Shown: positions 1 to 12,434, counted from the stretch's first letter. The stretch: 64,000 bases of DNA from Saxidomus purpurata (GCA_022818135.1 JAFMSR010000013.1:23954207-24018206), one strand, 5' to 3'. The notes: a model not told the origin generated them from the sequence alone. Numbers and translations: made by a program.

Positions 1-279
1 TCGATTCTCTTGAAACATTTCAAAGGTTTCTGTGCTTTCTGCAAAAGAGATCTTCTGTATCGTCAAAGTGTGGTAAGATTATTTTAGTGAATAATGTATT
101 TTGATTCAACGGTATCTTATCCAGAACAACAATTTTCGTTTCTATAATTGTGCAGTTATGTCTCTTAACTGTAACATACATGTCTGCATACAAAATAATA
201 CCGAAAAATTGTAGCAAAATGTGAACACAATTGAAATCACATATGACATTTCATTTTTCGTTAAGATTAAATTCTTCTT

Positions 280-3200
280 TTATGATGTTAAAAGTGAGTC
301 CCAGTCCGGCCAGCACTGCGCCTTGATTCTGTCAAGGTAGTTGACCACATTGGAAATCTCTCCACCTGTAAAAAGAAGTAAACGTCTAAACCTATAAGCC
401 TGTTTGATGCAGACACGTCTGTCATTGAAATCAGTGTTCAGCAAGCCTGTGTTAAAGACCACCCCCGAATAAAGATCACCCTGCGAATAAAGACCAGCAG
501 GGAGTTCACAGTGCACTATTTATCTAAAGTAGAAACACCTGTGAATAAAGAAAACATGCAAACAAAGACCACATTTGAAGCATCGCAACAGTGGTCATTG
601 TTCAAAGATAGACAATAACTAACATTATTTCCATGCAATAATCATAGTAAACATTTATAAAATATATCAATAAGGTATTTAACACCTAAAGACATTGGAA
701 TCTTTAAAACTGTTCTCTCAATGACTTTGTTTAAAACATTTGGGCGTCTGTACCAGGGGTTTATATACTTAAATAGGTACTTTTCATCTAATTCTTACTG
801 TCAAAGAGTTTCATTCCCCGGCACAATGTCGGAGTTGCCCATCTCATTTCTGACAAAATTCCAAAGGCTGCACAATCAACAACCGCCATCCTGTCTCCCA
901 TTATGAACTTCTTGTCACCTGAAGCCGAAATTTGTGTACTTAATCAACCGATACTTCATATCAGGGTGCATTCAGAAACATTTAACTAACGTTCACCTAA
1001 TAGCATTCGTGACAATTCCTGACATTAAGTCCACCAGCTTATTAAATATAATATCATCATTAGCCGGTTATTAGATCACAGTCAATAACAGTCAGATGCC
1101 TGTGGCCCTTTCAGTAATGTACCAGTTAAACTTGACCTTCCTGCAAAACGGCACTCATCCGTTTCTATCAGAAGTAAAGCTGAACGTAATAATAATCTGG
1201 TTAGTGGCACCTGACCTAGTAACACCGCAAACTGCCGAAGATTGTAGACTACCATGTCCTGCACTTCTTCATTACTGTGTCGACCAATGCCTGCAATATA
1301 TGTCATTTTATCGACCCAGTCTTTGAGAAAGTGTTTTTGTGACGCTGGAAATGAAAGGATCCTTTCTTGAAAGTTTTCGTCGATGAATATAACCCAACTT
1401 GTTCTTACATTCAACCTGGAATAAAACCACTTTTTCTGTGCAGTAAGAAGCCACGCCAAAATCATAGCCGTAACTTATAATCTGAATAAATGTAGTTCAA
1501 TGTTTCTATGTATTGAAATATTTAAATCACGACAAAATCATAAAGTAATCCAAGCTGGTATCTTAACGAAGGTCATTTGTATTTAGATATACATGTTGAT
1601 ATGGGAACGAAGCTATTGAAACAATGAATAATCATTCTAATAGTATTATTAATATACGTCGTATTTTACTGCGAAAAAAGAGAAATAAAGTTTATAGACT
1701 TTAACAGGTAAATAGGGATACAGCTGTGCTTTCAATAGTTTGAAATTATCTGTATAGCCGACAATATTTTGATTTCAGAAAGTATTTGATGGTCAAAATT
1801 AAGCAAAAATATAAGCCCGTTACATTATGATAGTGAGTCTCTGTCCCATCAAAATATAATGTTCTACGATAAATACCACGTTCAACCTCAAAAACTCATT
1901 AACTCTCATGGTATACGTCATAATTTCAACATACCAATACATGAACTCTTCTATCCATTTTTGTATTGCCCAGGCTTGAGCCTTTTCAAGCTTTGTTAGA
2001 TGACTGTCCATGTCGATGTTAAATTCGTTATTCAGAAATTCTATTATCATCTGAGAGTCACTTATTGTTGTCCCATTATACTCGATCCAAGGAACTTTCT
2101 TCTTTGGACCAGTGTTAAAGTTTCCAGGGGTAGATTCGGACTGGAAAGAATTGTTGAATACTTTTAAAACATACAACTCAAGTGTATGTGTGAAATCAAA
2201 ATATATCTAATTGTTTAACCGAACTAACTTTATATTTTACAAATATTACGTACAAACAAGCATAATGTTTGTTCAGCCAGGAAACGCTTCCTTTCATTGA
2301 AATAGCGACACAAAACGTTACAAATGTGCATGATAAAAGCTATGAAACTTCTATCAAAAAGTGAAAGTAGATTAATAAGTGCAATAACAATGCAGTGCGA
2401 AAGATTTTTTTTATATTCATTTATTTCTTATGACTTAGTGTTGCCGGGCAAAGCAGTCTTCTTAAATACCCCTTCTTACTGCGAATGTAAAAACTCGAAA
2501 TTTTGCTATTCAGATGCCGGTCATGTCATCACTGGTAATTTTGATATTATTAAAGACAAGCGTATTCGTAATTTATTCTTTAAAGGACCAAACTACAGAA
2601 TTCCTTCTACTATTGATTTTCATGTTTGTCGTGGTCATATTGCGGAATCCATCGAAACTGTTTGTGTTAAATGGTGTCGTCGTGAGACTGCTGATCCAAA
2701 TGCATTAACGTCTTGGAAACGAAGTATTTTTAACATTGTCGATTCTCGTATAAAATTTTACCAAACAAATGAACACCTACTTCCATCAAAACCCAAGTTT
2801 ACTTTAAGACATCTGAAAAAGGAAATCCAAGAATTTCATTCTAAGTATGTCTTAGTTCCAGCAGACAAGGCGGCCAACAATATTATCATCATTTGACGCC
2901 TACATTATATTAATGTTTTACAAAACGAACTAAATAGCACTAAAGCTTATATATTGAGTCCTTCCGATGAACAAAATGTGGTCGCTGATCACATCAGTGA
3001 AGTTTCTAATTTGAAAGTTCGTATAGATGATCAACATATTAAACTTCCTACTATGTACTGGATTCCTAAATTACATAAACAACCATATAAAGCTCGTTTC
3101 ATCGCTAATTCAAGCTCTTGTACCACTACAAATATTTCAAAACTATTAACATCTTGCCTAACTGCAATAAAAGCCCACGTGAAAAGATATTGTGATAAAG

Positions 3201-4855
3201 TATACGAAAACTCTGGTAAACATTTATTTTGGTCGATCAAAAATTCTGGCGAAATCCTGGATAAGTTTAAAGTTAATAATTACAAAGTAACTTCAGTCAG
3301 TACATACGATTTTTCTACTCTGTATACCACTTTACCACATAATTTGATAAATGACAAGCTAACTGCCCTAATTCAAAAAACTTTTGCCAGGGAGAATGTT
3401 ACATTTCTGGCCTGCAATTTCGATAAAGCTTTTTTTACTAGCTGTATTGTTAAACATTATACTATGTGGACCTGTGACGAAGTTTGTAAAGCCCTTTCCT
3501 TTTTATTGAACAACATTTATATAAGGTTTGGGAATGCAGTTTTCAGACAAGTAATCGGTATTCCCATGGGAACAAATTGTGCACCCCTTGTCGCAGATTT
3601 GTTTTTATATTGTTATGAAAGAGACTTTATGTTGAGTCTTTCTCCAGACACGCAGGCAGACATTATCACTGCTTTTAATAATACATCACGCTATCTGGAT
3701 GATATTCTTAATATGGATAACCCGTTTTTTGGTGAATTGGTGGACACTATTTATCCCCGGGAACTCCAGTTAATTAAAACTAACAATTTGGATACTGGTG
3801 CTTCATTTTTAGATTTACATCTCTCTATTTATAACAATATTATACATACCAAAATTTATGACAAGAGGGATGATTTTAATTTTAGTATTGTAAATTTCCC
3901 CATTTGGATGGGGATGTACCTCATGCTACATCTTATGGGGTATACATTTCTCAGTTAATTCGGTTTGCCAGAGCGTGTAGTTATGTTGAGGATTTCAATG
4001 AACGTAATCAATATATTACAAATAAACTTCTTCAACAGGGCTACCGTTATTACAAATTGCGTAAATATTTTGCTAAATTTTACTATCGTAATTCTGATTT
4101 GGTTTTGAAATTCAATAGTAATCTAAAGACTCTTCTGCGAGAAGGTATTTCAAAACCCGATTTTTATGGGGATGTGGTTTACAAACTTCGTAAGATTTTG
4201 GGTCATGGCAATTTTCCAACTGTATTTGCTAAAATTATAAAACGTTTTGTTAAAAGAGGTTACGACCCAACTGTTTTGAGACACACCGCATGTTTGGTGT
4301 TCAACCCGTTTACAGTTGGACGCTATGCTTCCCTCTTTGATTGTGTCTGACGGAAGAGGGGAGGACTCTGTGATGGGCAGTTTTTAATCCCACTGGGACG
4401 AAACTGTTTTGATTTCTGTCCTCTGGCCTGTTTCGTCGGGCCCTTAAGGGTGTTTCTCTTGGTGCTCTGCCTTCTGCAAAGGCATTGAGTACATACGTTT
4501 TTTGGTTCTCAAGGTTTGCTTTTTTATATATTTATACACGAGCATTTTTGTGTTTTACATACCATGCCTTTTGTTTCCATTGCGTGTGTTAGAGATTCAC
4601 CTAGCAGGGATTACTTTTATTTACACTGTCCTGTGACTTTGGAACATGGTGGGGGTAAGAGTGAGATTGGGTGCGCACCATAAACCGGTTTAAACTCCCC
4701 AGTGGTGTTTTTGCCACTGACCGTTCCAAGGCGGTGCCCCACTGTGTTCCTTTAATTGTTCGTTTTGTCCTCGTGTGTTTGCTTTGTATGCTGGTGTGTG
4801 TTGGTGGTGGTGGTGTGTGTGTGTGTGTGTGCGTGGTTGTGTGTGTCGTGTGTGT

Positions 4856-4889
<34 letters not shown>

Positions 4890-7386
4890 TGGTGGTGTGC
4901 ACTTCTGGGTGCTGTGGGGTTCGTTTTGGGGAGGCTGCGTTTTTGGTACGTGGCATTCCCTGTTTGATATTATTTTTTTTTTTTTTTTTCTTACTCAAGC
5001 TTTATATGCAAAACTTTTTTCCACTGCGACTAATCTCTTTCTTGCTTTTGCCTAAAGATATATTACTTCTCAAATTTGGTCGGTCAAGAAAAAGGCTTAA
5101 AACATAAAGTTACTGAAAATACGGCATAATAGATACATGTATGCTTTGTTACTTTAATAACTGACAGAAATATAATAATACCTGACACGTTTGGTGGATC
5201 ATCAATTTTAGACTGTGATAATTATTTAAAAACAAAACACTTTAGAAATTATTTTTTTAAGACCAGACGTCTGTAAGGATTGTTTTTCTTAAGAGTTTGA
5301 GTTAAATAACTTTAAAAAGGTATAATGCTTACGCCTGCACACTGGCAATATCTCATCGATAGTGAATTACAAGGACAAGTAAATTAAACATGAAGTAAAG
5401 ATGAAAAACATTATGCCTAAAAACATGTTCAGCAAGTTTGGTGAATATTAGATGAAATCTGTTCCACCAAGACAGCTGACAGCTTGTGGTCGGCGTCCGC
5501 CGCCCGCCCTCCGTATGTGTTCCCATAGTTCGTCCCCACGGGCGTATATACAGTAAATTATTATGGTGAAACTAAGAAACAACAATTATGAATACTGCTA
5601 CCTGAAATTGTATCTTGTGGAATCTAAGGTATGTCTCAAGCTTCATAACAAAATGTCCAAGACTTGGAATAGTCCTCTCTCTACCAGTGTGGTGCAAAAT
5701 TACAACATCTTTTGGGTAATCGACACCACATATTCTGTAATAAACCAAAAACGAATTCTTTGATTCGTTGTTGATAAATAGCAGAACTTTGCCTGAACTC
5801 GGTAAAAAGAGTATGGAGATCTTCTCCTGCGTGATTGCCACACAACAGGTACCCTAGTGAATCGTTTATAAATCTATGCCCTTGCAGTTTTATTGAAAAA
5901 TAACACTGTTCACTGCTTTTAGTAAGGCAGCAGTGTTCGGGACCTTCCATCCCTGATAAATGGGTCTTTCTGTATGACATCATTGTTCGACATTTCATCC
6001 CGGATGAAAGGGATTTCTGTACGGCTTCACTGTCCGACCTTCTTTCCCGAATGAAAGGGATTTCTGTACGGCATCATTGTCCGACCGTCTTTCCAGGATG
6101 AAAGGATTTTCTTTATGACATAATTTCCTCGAGGGGCGTCGTTGATCACATATTTTGTACGAACTGTACTTCTTAAAGTTCTTAATTTTACTGTCAAACA
6201 CCAATTTGAAACTGGATTATACCTCCCCATTCTCATATTTGGAGGATTCTTCCCTCTGTCAGAATATCTGCCGGTATTTAATGGCGAATGCTGTATTTGA
6301 TGGTGTCAAGGAATTGCTTCATTTATTTCACCGAAACACTTGTTTCCTCTTTCAATCTGTACTAATGACAACACGATTTCATCTAAATGTACAAAAGAAA
6401 ATGTTCCTAAACGAAGAAATGACAAGTACTGCAGTCAGTATTTTTTCTCAATTTTCATTACTTTTGTACATGACGGGATTGATAATATGGCCGTACTTTC
6501 ACTGTTGGCAGATAAATTATGAGAAGATAAATTACTATAACTTAACTATAAGTTCTTCCTTATATACTTTAAAATACATTATTTCAGGAAACAGTTTTTT
6601 CTTTCAAATCACACACTTTCAAAAGTGTTAATCCAGTGTTGATGTCACTGGCTCTCCAATTGTACAGGTGTCGTTCAAACCTCACTACCACCACTTTATT
6701 TTTTCTGCTTTTTATAGGGGGTATTTTTTGTTGTTTTTGTATATTTTGTTCTTTTTTAGCTTTAAATTTGAACATGTTTAAGCTCGACTTCGGCGGCTAA
6801 AATTAACAAAAAAATGTCTTATATCCGAAATGTCTTCTTGAAGTTGCTTGTCCGAAATATAGTACACTTACTGATCTAACGTTTTCAATGCTTACAACGT
6901 TCGCAGATTGAGCAGTCAAAAACCTCTTCGCCTCTTAAGATTCGGTCAAAAACCTTTTGACATAAACACAGTATCAGTATTTTTTTTCATTTTTGCTTTA
7001 TGAGCAACACACTTATAAGCTTAATCCTTATTGAACTTTTTCTGACGTACTGTACTTTAGTGTACAGCATGACAGTACGACAGGGATACAGACTAGTACA
7101 TGTATGTTACGTGTTGTTGCTAATTTTTAATTAATAATCAACCTGTCTGGTCTTTCCGCGCGTACATATACGTCTAATTTTTCAATTATTTACCATTTTT
7201 CCCTTTTACCATTTCTGGTCTGTTAAGCTTTCTTGCTAATTTTCAATCATTTACTTACCTTTCTGTATAACTCTGGCGGGTCTCCCGCAGGTACATGTAA
7301 AGTTTTGTCCCCCCTAATACAGCTGCGCCTGTCGCTATATATACCCCATAATTCCTCAAAAAGTTTAAAATACATTTATTATCCAT
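280..7386 (-). CDS. FAXC-like protein, gene 1 (six coding exons, 290 aa)
   Basis: Coding exons, minus strand: 7386-7259, 5734-5602, 2140-1935, 1415-1216, 918-799 and 365-280 (stop TAA). All introns are GT-AG and all phases agree, giving 873 nt. Residues about 13-36 form a hydrophobic N-terminal segment ending in KLYMYLR, a likely membrane anchor. Residues 44-125 form a thioredoxin-like N-domain with DVVILHH, FVMKLETYLR and KKKVPWIEYNG. The remainder is a helical GST C-domain with KWIEEFMYW, IGRHSNEEVQDM, LLGDKKFIMGD and, near the end, CWPDWDSL. These match landmarks of the failed axon connections family (Drosophila fax, human FAXC, nematode cadmium-responsive CDR proteins), which are shorter than human FAXC at about 409 aa. 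Biochemical activity is unknown in the family; fax interacts genetically with Abl in axon growth. A TTTATA word about 40 bp upstream of the ATG could be a TATA box. Untranslated exons cannot be placed. Intron 2 holds a retroelement. Confidence 0.9.
2465..4350 (+). pseudogene. Reverse transcriptase ORF of the Penelope-like element (disrupted)
   Basis: Three collinear open segments make one degraded polyprotein. The N-terminal part has a Cys-rich patch (CECKNSKFCYSDAGHVITG) and ends in YVLVPADKAANN, where TGA at 2894-2896 interrupts it. The RT core follows from about 2954 with LPTMYWIPKLHKQPYKARFI, TYDFSTLYTTLPH, GIPMGTNCAPLVADLFLY (from 3557) and the catalytic YLDD at 3691-3702. An apparent one-base deletion near 3903-3912 shifts the frame. 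The thumb-like region then resumes (DGDVPHATSYGVYISQLIRF) and runs to the stop at 4350. The first 47 codons of the longest 5' open frame (2324-2464) are host intron, not element. With only two lesions the copy looks fairly young. It is not expected to make a functional enzyme. Confidence 0.85.
4397..4437 (+). repeat. Inverted repeat in the 3' region of the Penelope-like element
   Basis: GACGAAAC at 4397-4404 is perfectly complementary to GTTTCGTC at 4430-4437, giving an 8-bp stem with a 25-nt loop shortly after the RT stop. Many Penelope-like elements carry hammerhead ribozymes. Here I see a GAAAC next to a stem but no intact CTGATGA core, so a ribozyme is not claimed. Confidence 0.4.
4791..4890. 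repeat. GT/GGT microsatellite
   Basis: About 100 bp of (GT)n with GGT and CGT interruptions in the 3' part of the Penelope-like element. It is absent from the paralogous intron of gene 3. Confidence 0.9.
5945..6130. repeat. 47-bp minisatellite in gene 1 intron 1
   Basis: About 3.5 copies of a 47-bp unit beginning TGAAAGGGATTTCTGTACGG and ending near TTTCCCGAA. The matching place in gene 3 intron 1 (about 24560-24630) has a single related unit. The array therefore expanded in gene 1 or contracted in gene 3 after duplication. Confidence 0.8.
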
Positions 7387-7499
7387 ACTTTCGACTGAAT
7401 ATTTACAACCATACACACAAGATGTTTATACAATACACTACACATTGATAAATGCATAGTGAGTCGTGTATTGGAAAACAACTGTTAATGCAAACCAAA

Positions 7500-7975
7500 C
7501 TCCCCGCAGCGGTTACTTCCCCTAAAAGTATACAGTTAGGTTAACAAATCTTTGTTAAAATTTCAAAAATACAAATTTTGATGGAAGCGTTAATTTGTTG
7601 TGCCGACTTTGCAAATATGTTAATTTATATAATATTTAACTGTCGAGAGGTTACATACGAAAAGTTGATTAAAAATAGTGATTTTAATACAATTGTTTAC
7701 ATGTCATCGCGTGGCATTTTGCATCATCACATAGTATCTTGTGTAGGTATTGATTTGAGCAAAATCCCCGCAGCGGTTACTTCCCTATACAGTATACAGT
7801 AATCATGTTTGTACTGCTTTTGCAATAAGGTTAATTTTGTAACATATTTAACAGTCAAGAGGTCAGATACAAAAAGTTAATTCAAAATAATGATTTTAAT
7901 ATAATTATTTACATGCCGTCACGTGACATTTTCCATCATCACGTGTTATCTTGTGAAGGCAGTAATTTGAGAACG
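7500..7975. repeat. Tandem duplication in the 5' flank of FAXC-like gene 1
   Basis: Two direct copies, about 7500-7760 and 7765-7975. Each starts with CCCCGCAGCGGTTACTTCCC and goes on through a matching AT-rich body to a block with CATCATCAC and ATCTTGTG. They lie 0.1-0.6 kb upstream of the gene 1 start codon and may carry regulatory sequence. I did not find the same duplication upstream of gene 3. Confidence 0.75.
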
Positions 7976-8014
7976 GAGCTCATCCAATCAAATCGATGTG
8001 AGGTATTTGTAGAG

Positions 8015-8290
8015 CAGTTGTTGTGGTTGTTGTTGTTGTAGTTTTGGTTTAACGCCCGTTGTATAGGTAGGCAGTTTACCTTCCTTCTGACATTAGACGA
8101 GTTGATAGTTCTGAATTGGGAATTGATTCCTAAGAACTATTCTGAAGCGTTCGATTAAGCTTTATAGTTTCGGAATTAATGCCTCCAATCGACTCAGTTT
8201 TCGTTGGATTTTTTGGGGGGGCTGCGCTAACCCATGACCCTCCACAGTGATTTCAAGTCATTTACTCTAACCACTCCACCACGGAGGCGG
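8015..8290 (-). repeat. tRNA-derived SINE-like element (degenerate)
   Basis: On the minus strand 8287-8229 reads like a tRNA 5' region, with GTGGTGGAGTGGTTAGAG as an A-box-like start, then a decayed B-box-like block (GGGTCATGGGTT). The body runs to a GTT microsatellite at about 8015-8040. A related plus-strand tRNA-like head occurs near 52.5 kb. Family not identified. Confidence 0.55.
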
Positions 8291-9789
8291 ACAAGTCACA
8301 TCGTATTTAATACTGTAGTTAAACTATATGTCTTCAGTTTTTTTAGACAATATAATTATGCTTACTACACTTGTATGCATGCACTTGTGGAAAGTGAAAC
8401 GGGGTTTACATACTGCTATTTTGATGTTGTTTATGCATCACATTAAAATTCTAATTTTTTAAATTAGCGTTTTGCATTGTCAAATGTTGATTGCTAAATT
8501 ACAGTCTAACATGCATTAATGGTCAGCTATATATAGCGTGATCATGCCTCTAACGACCTGTCCGTAATGAACCGGTATATAGCGTGGACCCCGTCGAACG
8601 CGACCAGCCAAAATTACGCAAAGTTGCGATAAGGCGGACACTTTCATAATGGCAAATACTAAGCTGTCAGAATTAAAGTAATCGTACCATGGTCAACAAA
8701 ATAACGGATAATCTCAGTCAGCAAGCAAAAATGTGAATACAGATATTGATATAAAACTGAGTAAATATCTCAAATACGATTTAATTAATTAGCATAAACA
8801 TTTAAGTGTATGACTTTGAATTTCAAATTTTTAAAATGCTCTGTCGTGTTTTAACAGAAAAAACAATGTTGCATTAAAATGTAATATATGCATTATTGTA
8901 ACTTATTATAAAATTTAAAATTATCAAATATTTGTGAACAGTAAGGGTTTACAAAAATGAGGCATATTCTGATTTACATTTACCCAATCGTATGCCTGGA
9001 TATGGAAAACTGGTCATAGTTGTCACCTATTTATAACGGCCATTTTCTTTCAGTTCCTAGGTCAACCGCTACAAGTACGTTAGACTGTATAACTCTTATT
9101 TGTTATTTATCAAGAATGTTTAATTTTATTTTATAATACCGATAGAAAGCTTTAAGCTTCAATGACAAACGTGCAACAATGCTAAAATAAATATATAATT
9201 TAGCCACATTTGTCATATACTTGTAGCAAAAATATGTGGTAATTTATCGCGATGAATAAGTAGTAGCTCATAAAATAATGGTAAGACTATACTTCATGAT
9301 TAACTATTCATATTTGACGGTAGACGACGCCATATTCGGGCAGACATGCGCAATTCTGGTGGAATTTCTATTCTTTACTGTACACCTTTTACTTTTAAGA
9401 TCATTCTATCAAATTGTTAATACAGCTACGAGGATTACCCCTTGCTTTCCCGTTGCGTATGGGTATCACTGGCTGTTGGAGGCAAGGGCCATCAGCAAAG
9501 ATCGGAAGGCTCGCTACTCCGGAATTAAATCGTCAGTATGACATTTCATTGTGAATATAGGAATGGCTTATGCACTAGATATATGATGGCATTATAAACA
9601 ATCACCTTATCATGAAGATATACCTATGACTGTTTATACTTCAAAGAGTGGATATCTATATTCCTGTAATGGACATAAAATATAATAAATTAACGTGAAG
9701 CGATGTTGTGTTACTTCTGTCTGGATCTTGTGAAACTTATATCGCACGATAGGGCTCATGTTAATCAACAAAACATTCATCTGATAAAA

Positions 9790-10530
9790 TGTGAGCGGGC
9801 ATAAATCAGGCGATATAAACAATATTTTAGGTCATAATTATCTTTATTTTCAATTCTTTTACAGAAAAAATATAGGATGTCATTGCATACAATCAGCTAC
9901 TACAAGGCTATGTGTGTTTGTGTTTGTCAGACTCACAAAATATGCCACTATTGTACATGTAGAATAAACTAATTAGTATACAACTTGTGGAAATGTGAAA
10001 TTTGAAAATATTTAAACATTCTCTTAAAAACCTGTTTCGATTCTCTTTTGGTCTGATTGAAACTGCTTTACCACTTGACATCAATTCTAACAACGGAGAT
10101 TCAGTTTAAGTAAGGTTTAAGCGCGTGGTATTAGTTGCTATGGCATATCGTTTTGCAATACTTTAAAGTTGAGAAAGTACATAAAATTGTAAAAGAATGC
10201 TAAGACCAATAAGTAACGTTTCCTATAATGCATGATATTGACAACAGCAATTTACATGGAACTTCAAAGTATGATACGTTTATGTTCTAGACAGAGTCTC
10301 GTTTGCAAAAATAATTACGTTACTTAAATGAGACGTATCTTCCGAATAATTATGTAATTGCTCAAGCAAACAGTTCTCTAACTGATTTAAATCATGGCGA
10401 ATTACCACTCTGTTCAAACTGTGCTTTATTTTAGATAGAGTATAGTTTCAAGCTCTGTCCCTTGTTCAAAGTAAGACGTTTAGCAGGAAAAGGACAAAAC
10501 AAGATTATGTGCATCTGCAAAGTGTCAATA
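9790..10530. other. Gene-free stretch
   Basis: No coding exon or family-level feature recognised. A short segment near 10200-10300 resembles 15370-15450, so it probably consists of old dispersed repeat. Confidence 0.4.
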
Positions 10531-11245
10531 ACGGACGTAAGTAGCAAGATAAAATGTTCATGTAGTGCCAGTTGCACACGAGACTTCAACTAGAGATGTT
10601 TGAGTACAATCAAACAATATTTTACAGTAATTCTTGTTTACAGATTGGTGCCATGATGATACATATATATTCCAGCTTTCAAAGTACTATATCAAATGGT
10701 TAAGTTGATAAGTGGACAAGTACAAAACACTTAACCGAGATTCTTAGTCGAAAAGGGCCATTATTCAAAAGCAATCATTGACAGAGTTACTTTGTCTTGT
10801 CTGTAAATGAGGGTCATGATGTATAACAAGTATTCCAACTTTCAAAGTAATATAATATCAAACGGTTAAGTCAAAAGGCGAAAAGCTTAAGCAAGATGGG
10901 CCTTAATTGAAATACTCCTTGACATAGTGACCTTCTCTTGCTTACAGCTCGGGGTGATGCTGCAAACAAATATTCCAAGTTTCACCGTAATATCTCAATA
11001 GGTTGATTTTACCACGATTCAATGTATTTACTAAGTCGAAAAAATTTGGCAAAAACCTTTTCAGAGTTACGAACTCTTGTCTGTTGATTGGGATAATGAT
11101 GGGAAATAAGTATTGTAAGTTTCAAAGCAATATATGTTTTTTATTTAAAGTGGGTTGTACGGAAAACTTTACCAAGATGTGACGCCAATTCCGACACAGA
11201 CGCCGACGCCAAGGCGAGTACAGTAGCGAAAGGTCGAGCTAAAAT
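10530..11245. repeat. Degenerate tandem repeat, intron 3 copy of gene 2
   Basis: Several diverged units share GGGCCAT, TTGACAGAGTTAC, CTTGTCTG and ATTCCAA-TTTCA words, and end in GACGCCGACGCCAAGGCGAG. The same repeat lies in intron 3 of gene 3 (about 22330-23010) in the same relation to exon 3. It therefore predates the duplication that made gene 2 and gene 3. This is the style of repeat common in clam genomes. Confidence 0.65.
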
Positions 11246-11318
11246 GCAACCTCAAAAACTCATTTTTAAATAAGCAGCAAAAAAGACTTTATTTTTATAT
11301 GTCTTTATTTCAGCATAT

Positions 11319-12434
11319 CAATACATGAACTCTTCAATCCATTTTTGTATTGGCCAGGCTTGATCCTTCTCCAGCTTTGTTAGGTGACTGTCCATGTCGA
11401 TATTAAATTTTGTATTAAGCAATTCTATTATCATCTGAGAATCACTAATTGTTGTCCCATTATACTCGATCCAAGGAACTTTCTTCTTTGGGCCAGTGTT
11501 AAAGTTTCCAGGAGCATAGAACTTAAATGTGTGTCTTGAATCGAAATTACTTCATTGTTAAAACAAAATTACTTCATATTTCACAAATATCACGTACAAA
11601 AATAATATTCAGCCAGTAAACGCTTCCTTTCCTTGAAAGACACGCAAAACGTTCTACTATGTGCATGGTAAAAGCTATAGCATTTCTATCAAAAAGTGAA
11701 ACTTTATTAGGGTATTGCGAAGAAATTTGTTTCTTTGACGTAGTATTCTTTCGTGTTTTTGCTTTGCTTAAAAACATTTCTGCTAATACTTGGTTAAGAA
11801 AAAGACTTAAAAACATAAAATGAAAATGAACATGAATACGACAAAAAAAGTATTATGTTGTTACACCTGACACATCTGGTGGATCTTCAATTCTGAACTG
11901 TGATAGTTATAAAAGAAATGGTTTATTAGAAATGGTCCTTTGAAGGAGATAAAATCTGAAAGGACTGTTTTTTCTTAAAAGCTTGAGTTATATAAACGAG
12001 AAGCCTAAGATCTTCATACTTCGGAATACTCGGTAGTAAAACTAAAGAGACAAGCAATTTTAGCATACAATACATTTCCTTCTACACTTTGTTTTCAATA
12101 ATACATGTACATTCAGAAAATAAAATGTAAACGAACGGATTGTTAAAACTGAGGTTATAGAAAAGGAAATGCTAATTGAAAAGTAATTGGTTGAAATTCG
12201 GGATTACAAAGAGTACCACTGCTTGAAAATGAGGTACTTCGATGATAAACATTATTGCTGCTAGAAAAACTGATTTTGTTGAAACTAACAAACATCAATC
12301 ATATGAATATGGCTACCTGAAATGGTATCGTGTGTAATCTAAGGTAGGTCTCAAGCTTCATAACAAAATGACTTAGATTTGGGATAGTCCTCTCTCTACC
12401 AGTCTTGTGCAAAATTACAACATCTTTTGGGTAA
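11319..12434 (-). pseudogene. FAXC-like gene 2 relic (parts of exons 2 and 3)
   Basis: Minus strand. An exon 2-like piece at 12434-12317 encodes YPKDVVILHKTGRERTIP and FVMKLETYLRLH and still ends at a GT donor. Homology stops at 12434, so the first codons of the exon and its acceptor are missing. An exon 3-like piece at 11521-11319 encodes PGNFNTGPKKKVPWIEYNG and KWIEEFMY. Its 3' donor is lost: the TTG|GTATG seen in genes 1 and 3 reads TTG|ATATG, which makes a TGA in phase. No exon 1 and no exons 4-6 were found between gene 1 and this relic. Both coding pieces remain open, so decay is fairly recent. A non-coding transcript remains possible. Confidence 0.8.

Larger units (their letters stand above)
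2465..4987 (+). mobile_element. Penelope-like retroelement, 5'-truncated, inserted in FAXC-like gene 1 intron 2
   Basis: About 2.5 kb is present in gene 1 intron 2 and absent at the matching place in gene 3 (near 23.57 kb). The hexamer TTCTTA flanks it at 2459-2464 and 4988-4993 and occurs once at the empty site, so it is read as a target-site duplication. The coding part starts abruptly at the 5' junction. A non-coding 3' part of about 640 bp follows, with a GT-rich microsatellite (about 4791-4890) and a T-run (about 4969-4989). It lies antisense to the host gene. Apart from the inserted piece the intron is about 930 bp, close to the 967 bp of the gene 3 intron. The clade within Penelope-like elements is unresolved because the 5' end and any N-terminal endonuclease are missing and no C-terminal GIY-YIG domain is visible. 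Confidence 0.85.
7387..9790 (-). repeat. 5'-flank duplicon, copy at gene 1
   Basis: The sequence next to exon 1 matches the flanks upstream of gene 3 exon 1 and of the orphan exon. The distal part (about 9120-9790) matches 29460-30010 and, inverted, 17070-18160. Shared landmarks are GATAGAAAGCTTTA, TTCATGATTAAC, the TTTGACG block and CTGTCTGGATC. The middle is poorly conserved. I see no separate gene in this interval. Confidence 0.65.

Noticed and set aside
2324..2464. N-terminal part of the long frame leading into the reverse transcriptase
   Set aside because: Comparison with gene 3 shows this is host intron before the insertion point, not element coding sequence.
4351..4440. Hammerhead ribozyme in the Penelope-like element
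   Set aside because: A stem and GAAAC are present, but the CTGATGA core and a convincing third helix were not found.
4671..5107. Overlapping open frames rich in Val/Cys or Thr/His
   Set aside because: They are translations of the GT microsatellite in the Penelope-like element 3' region.
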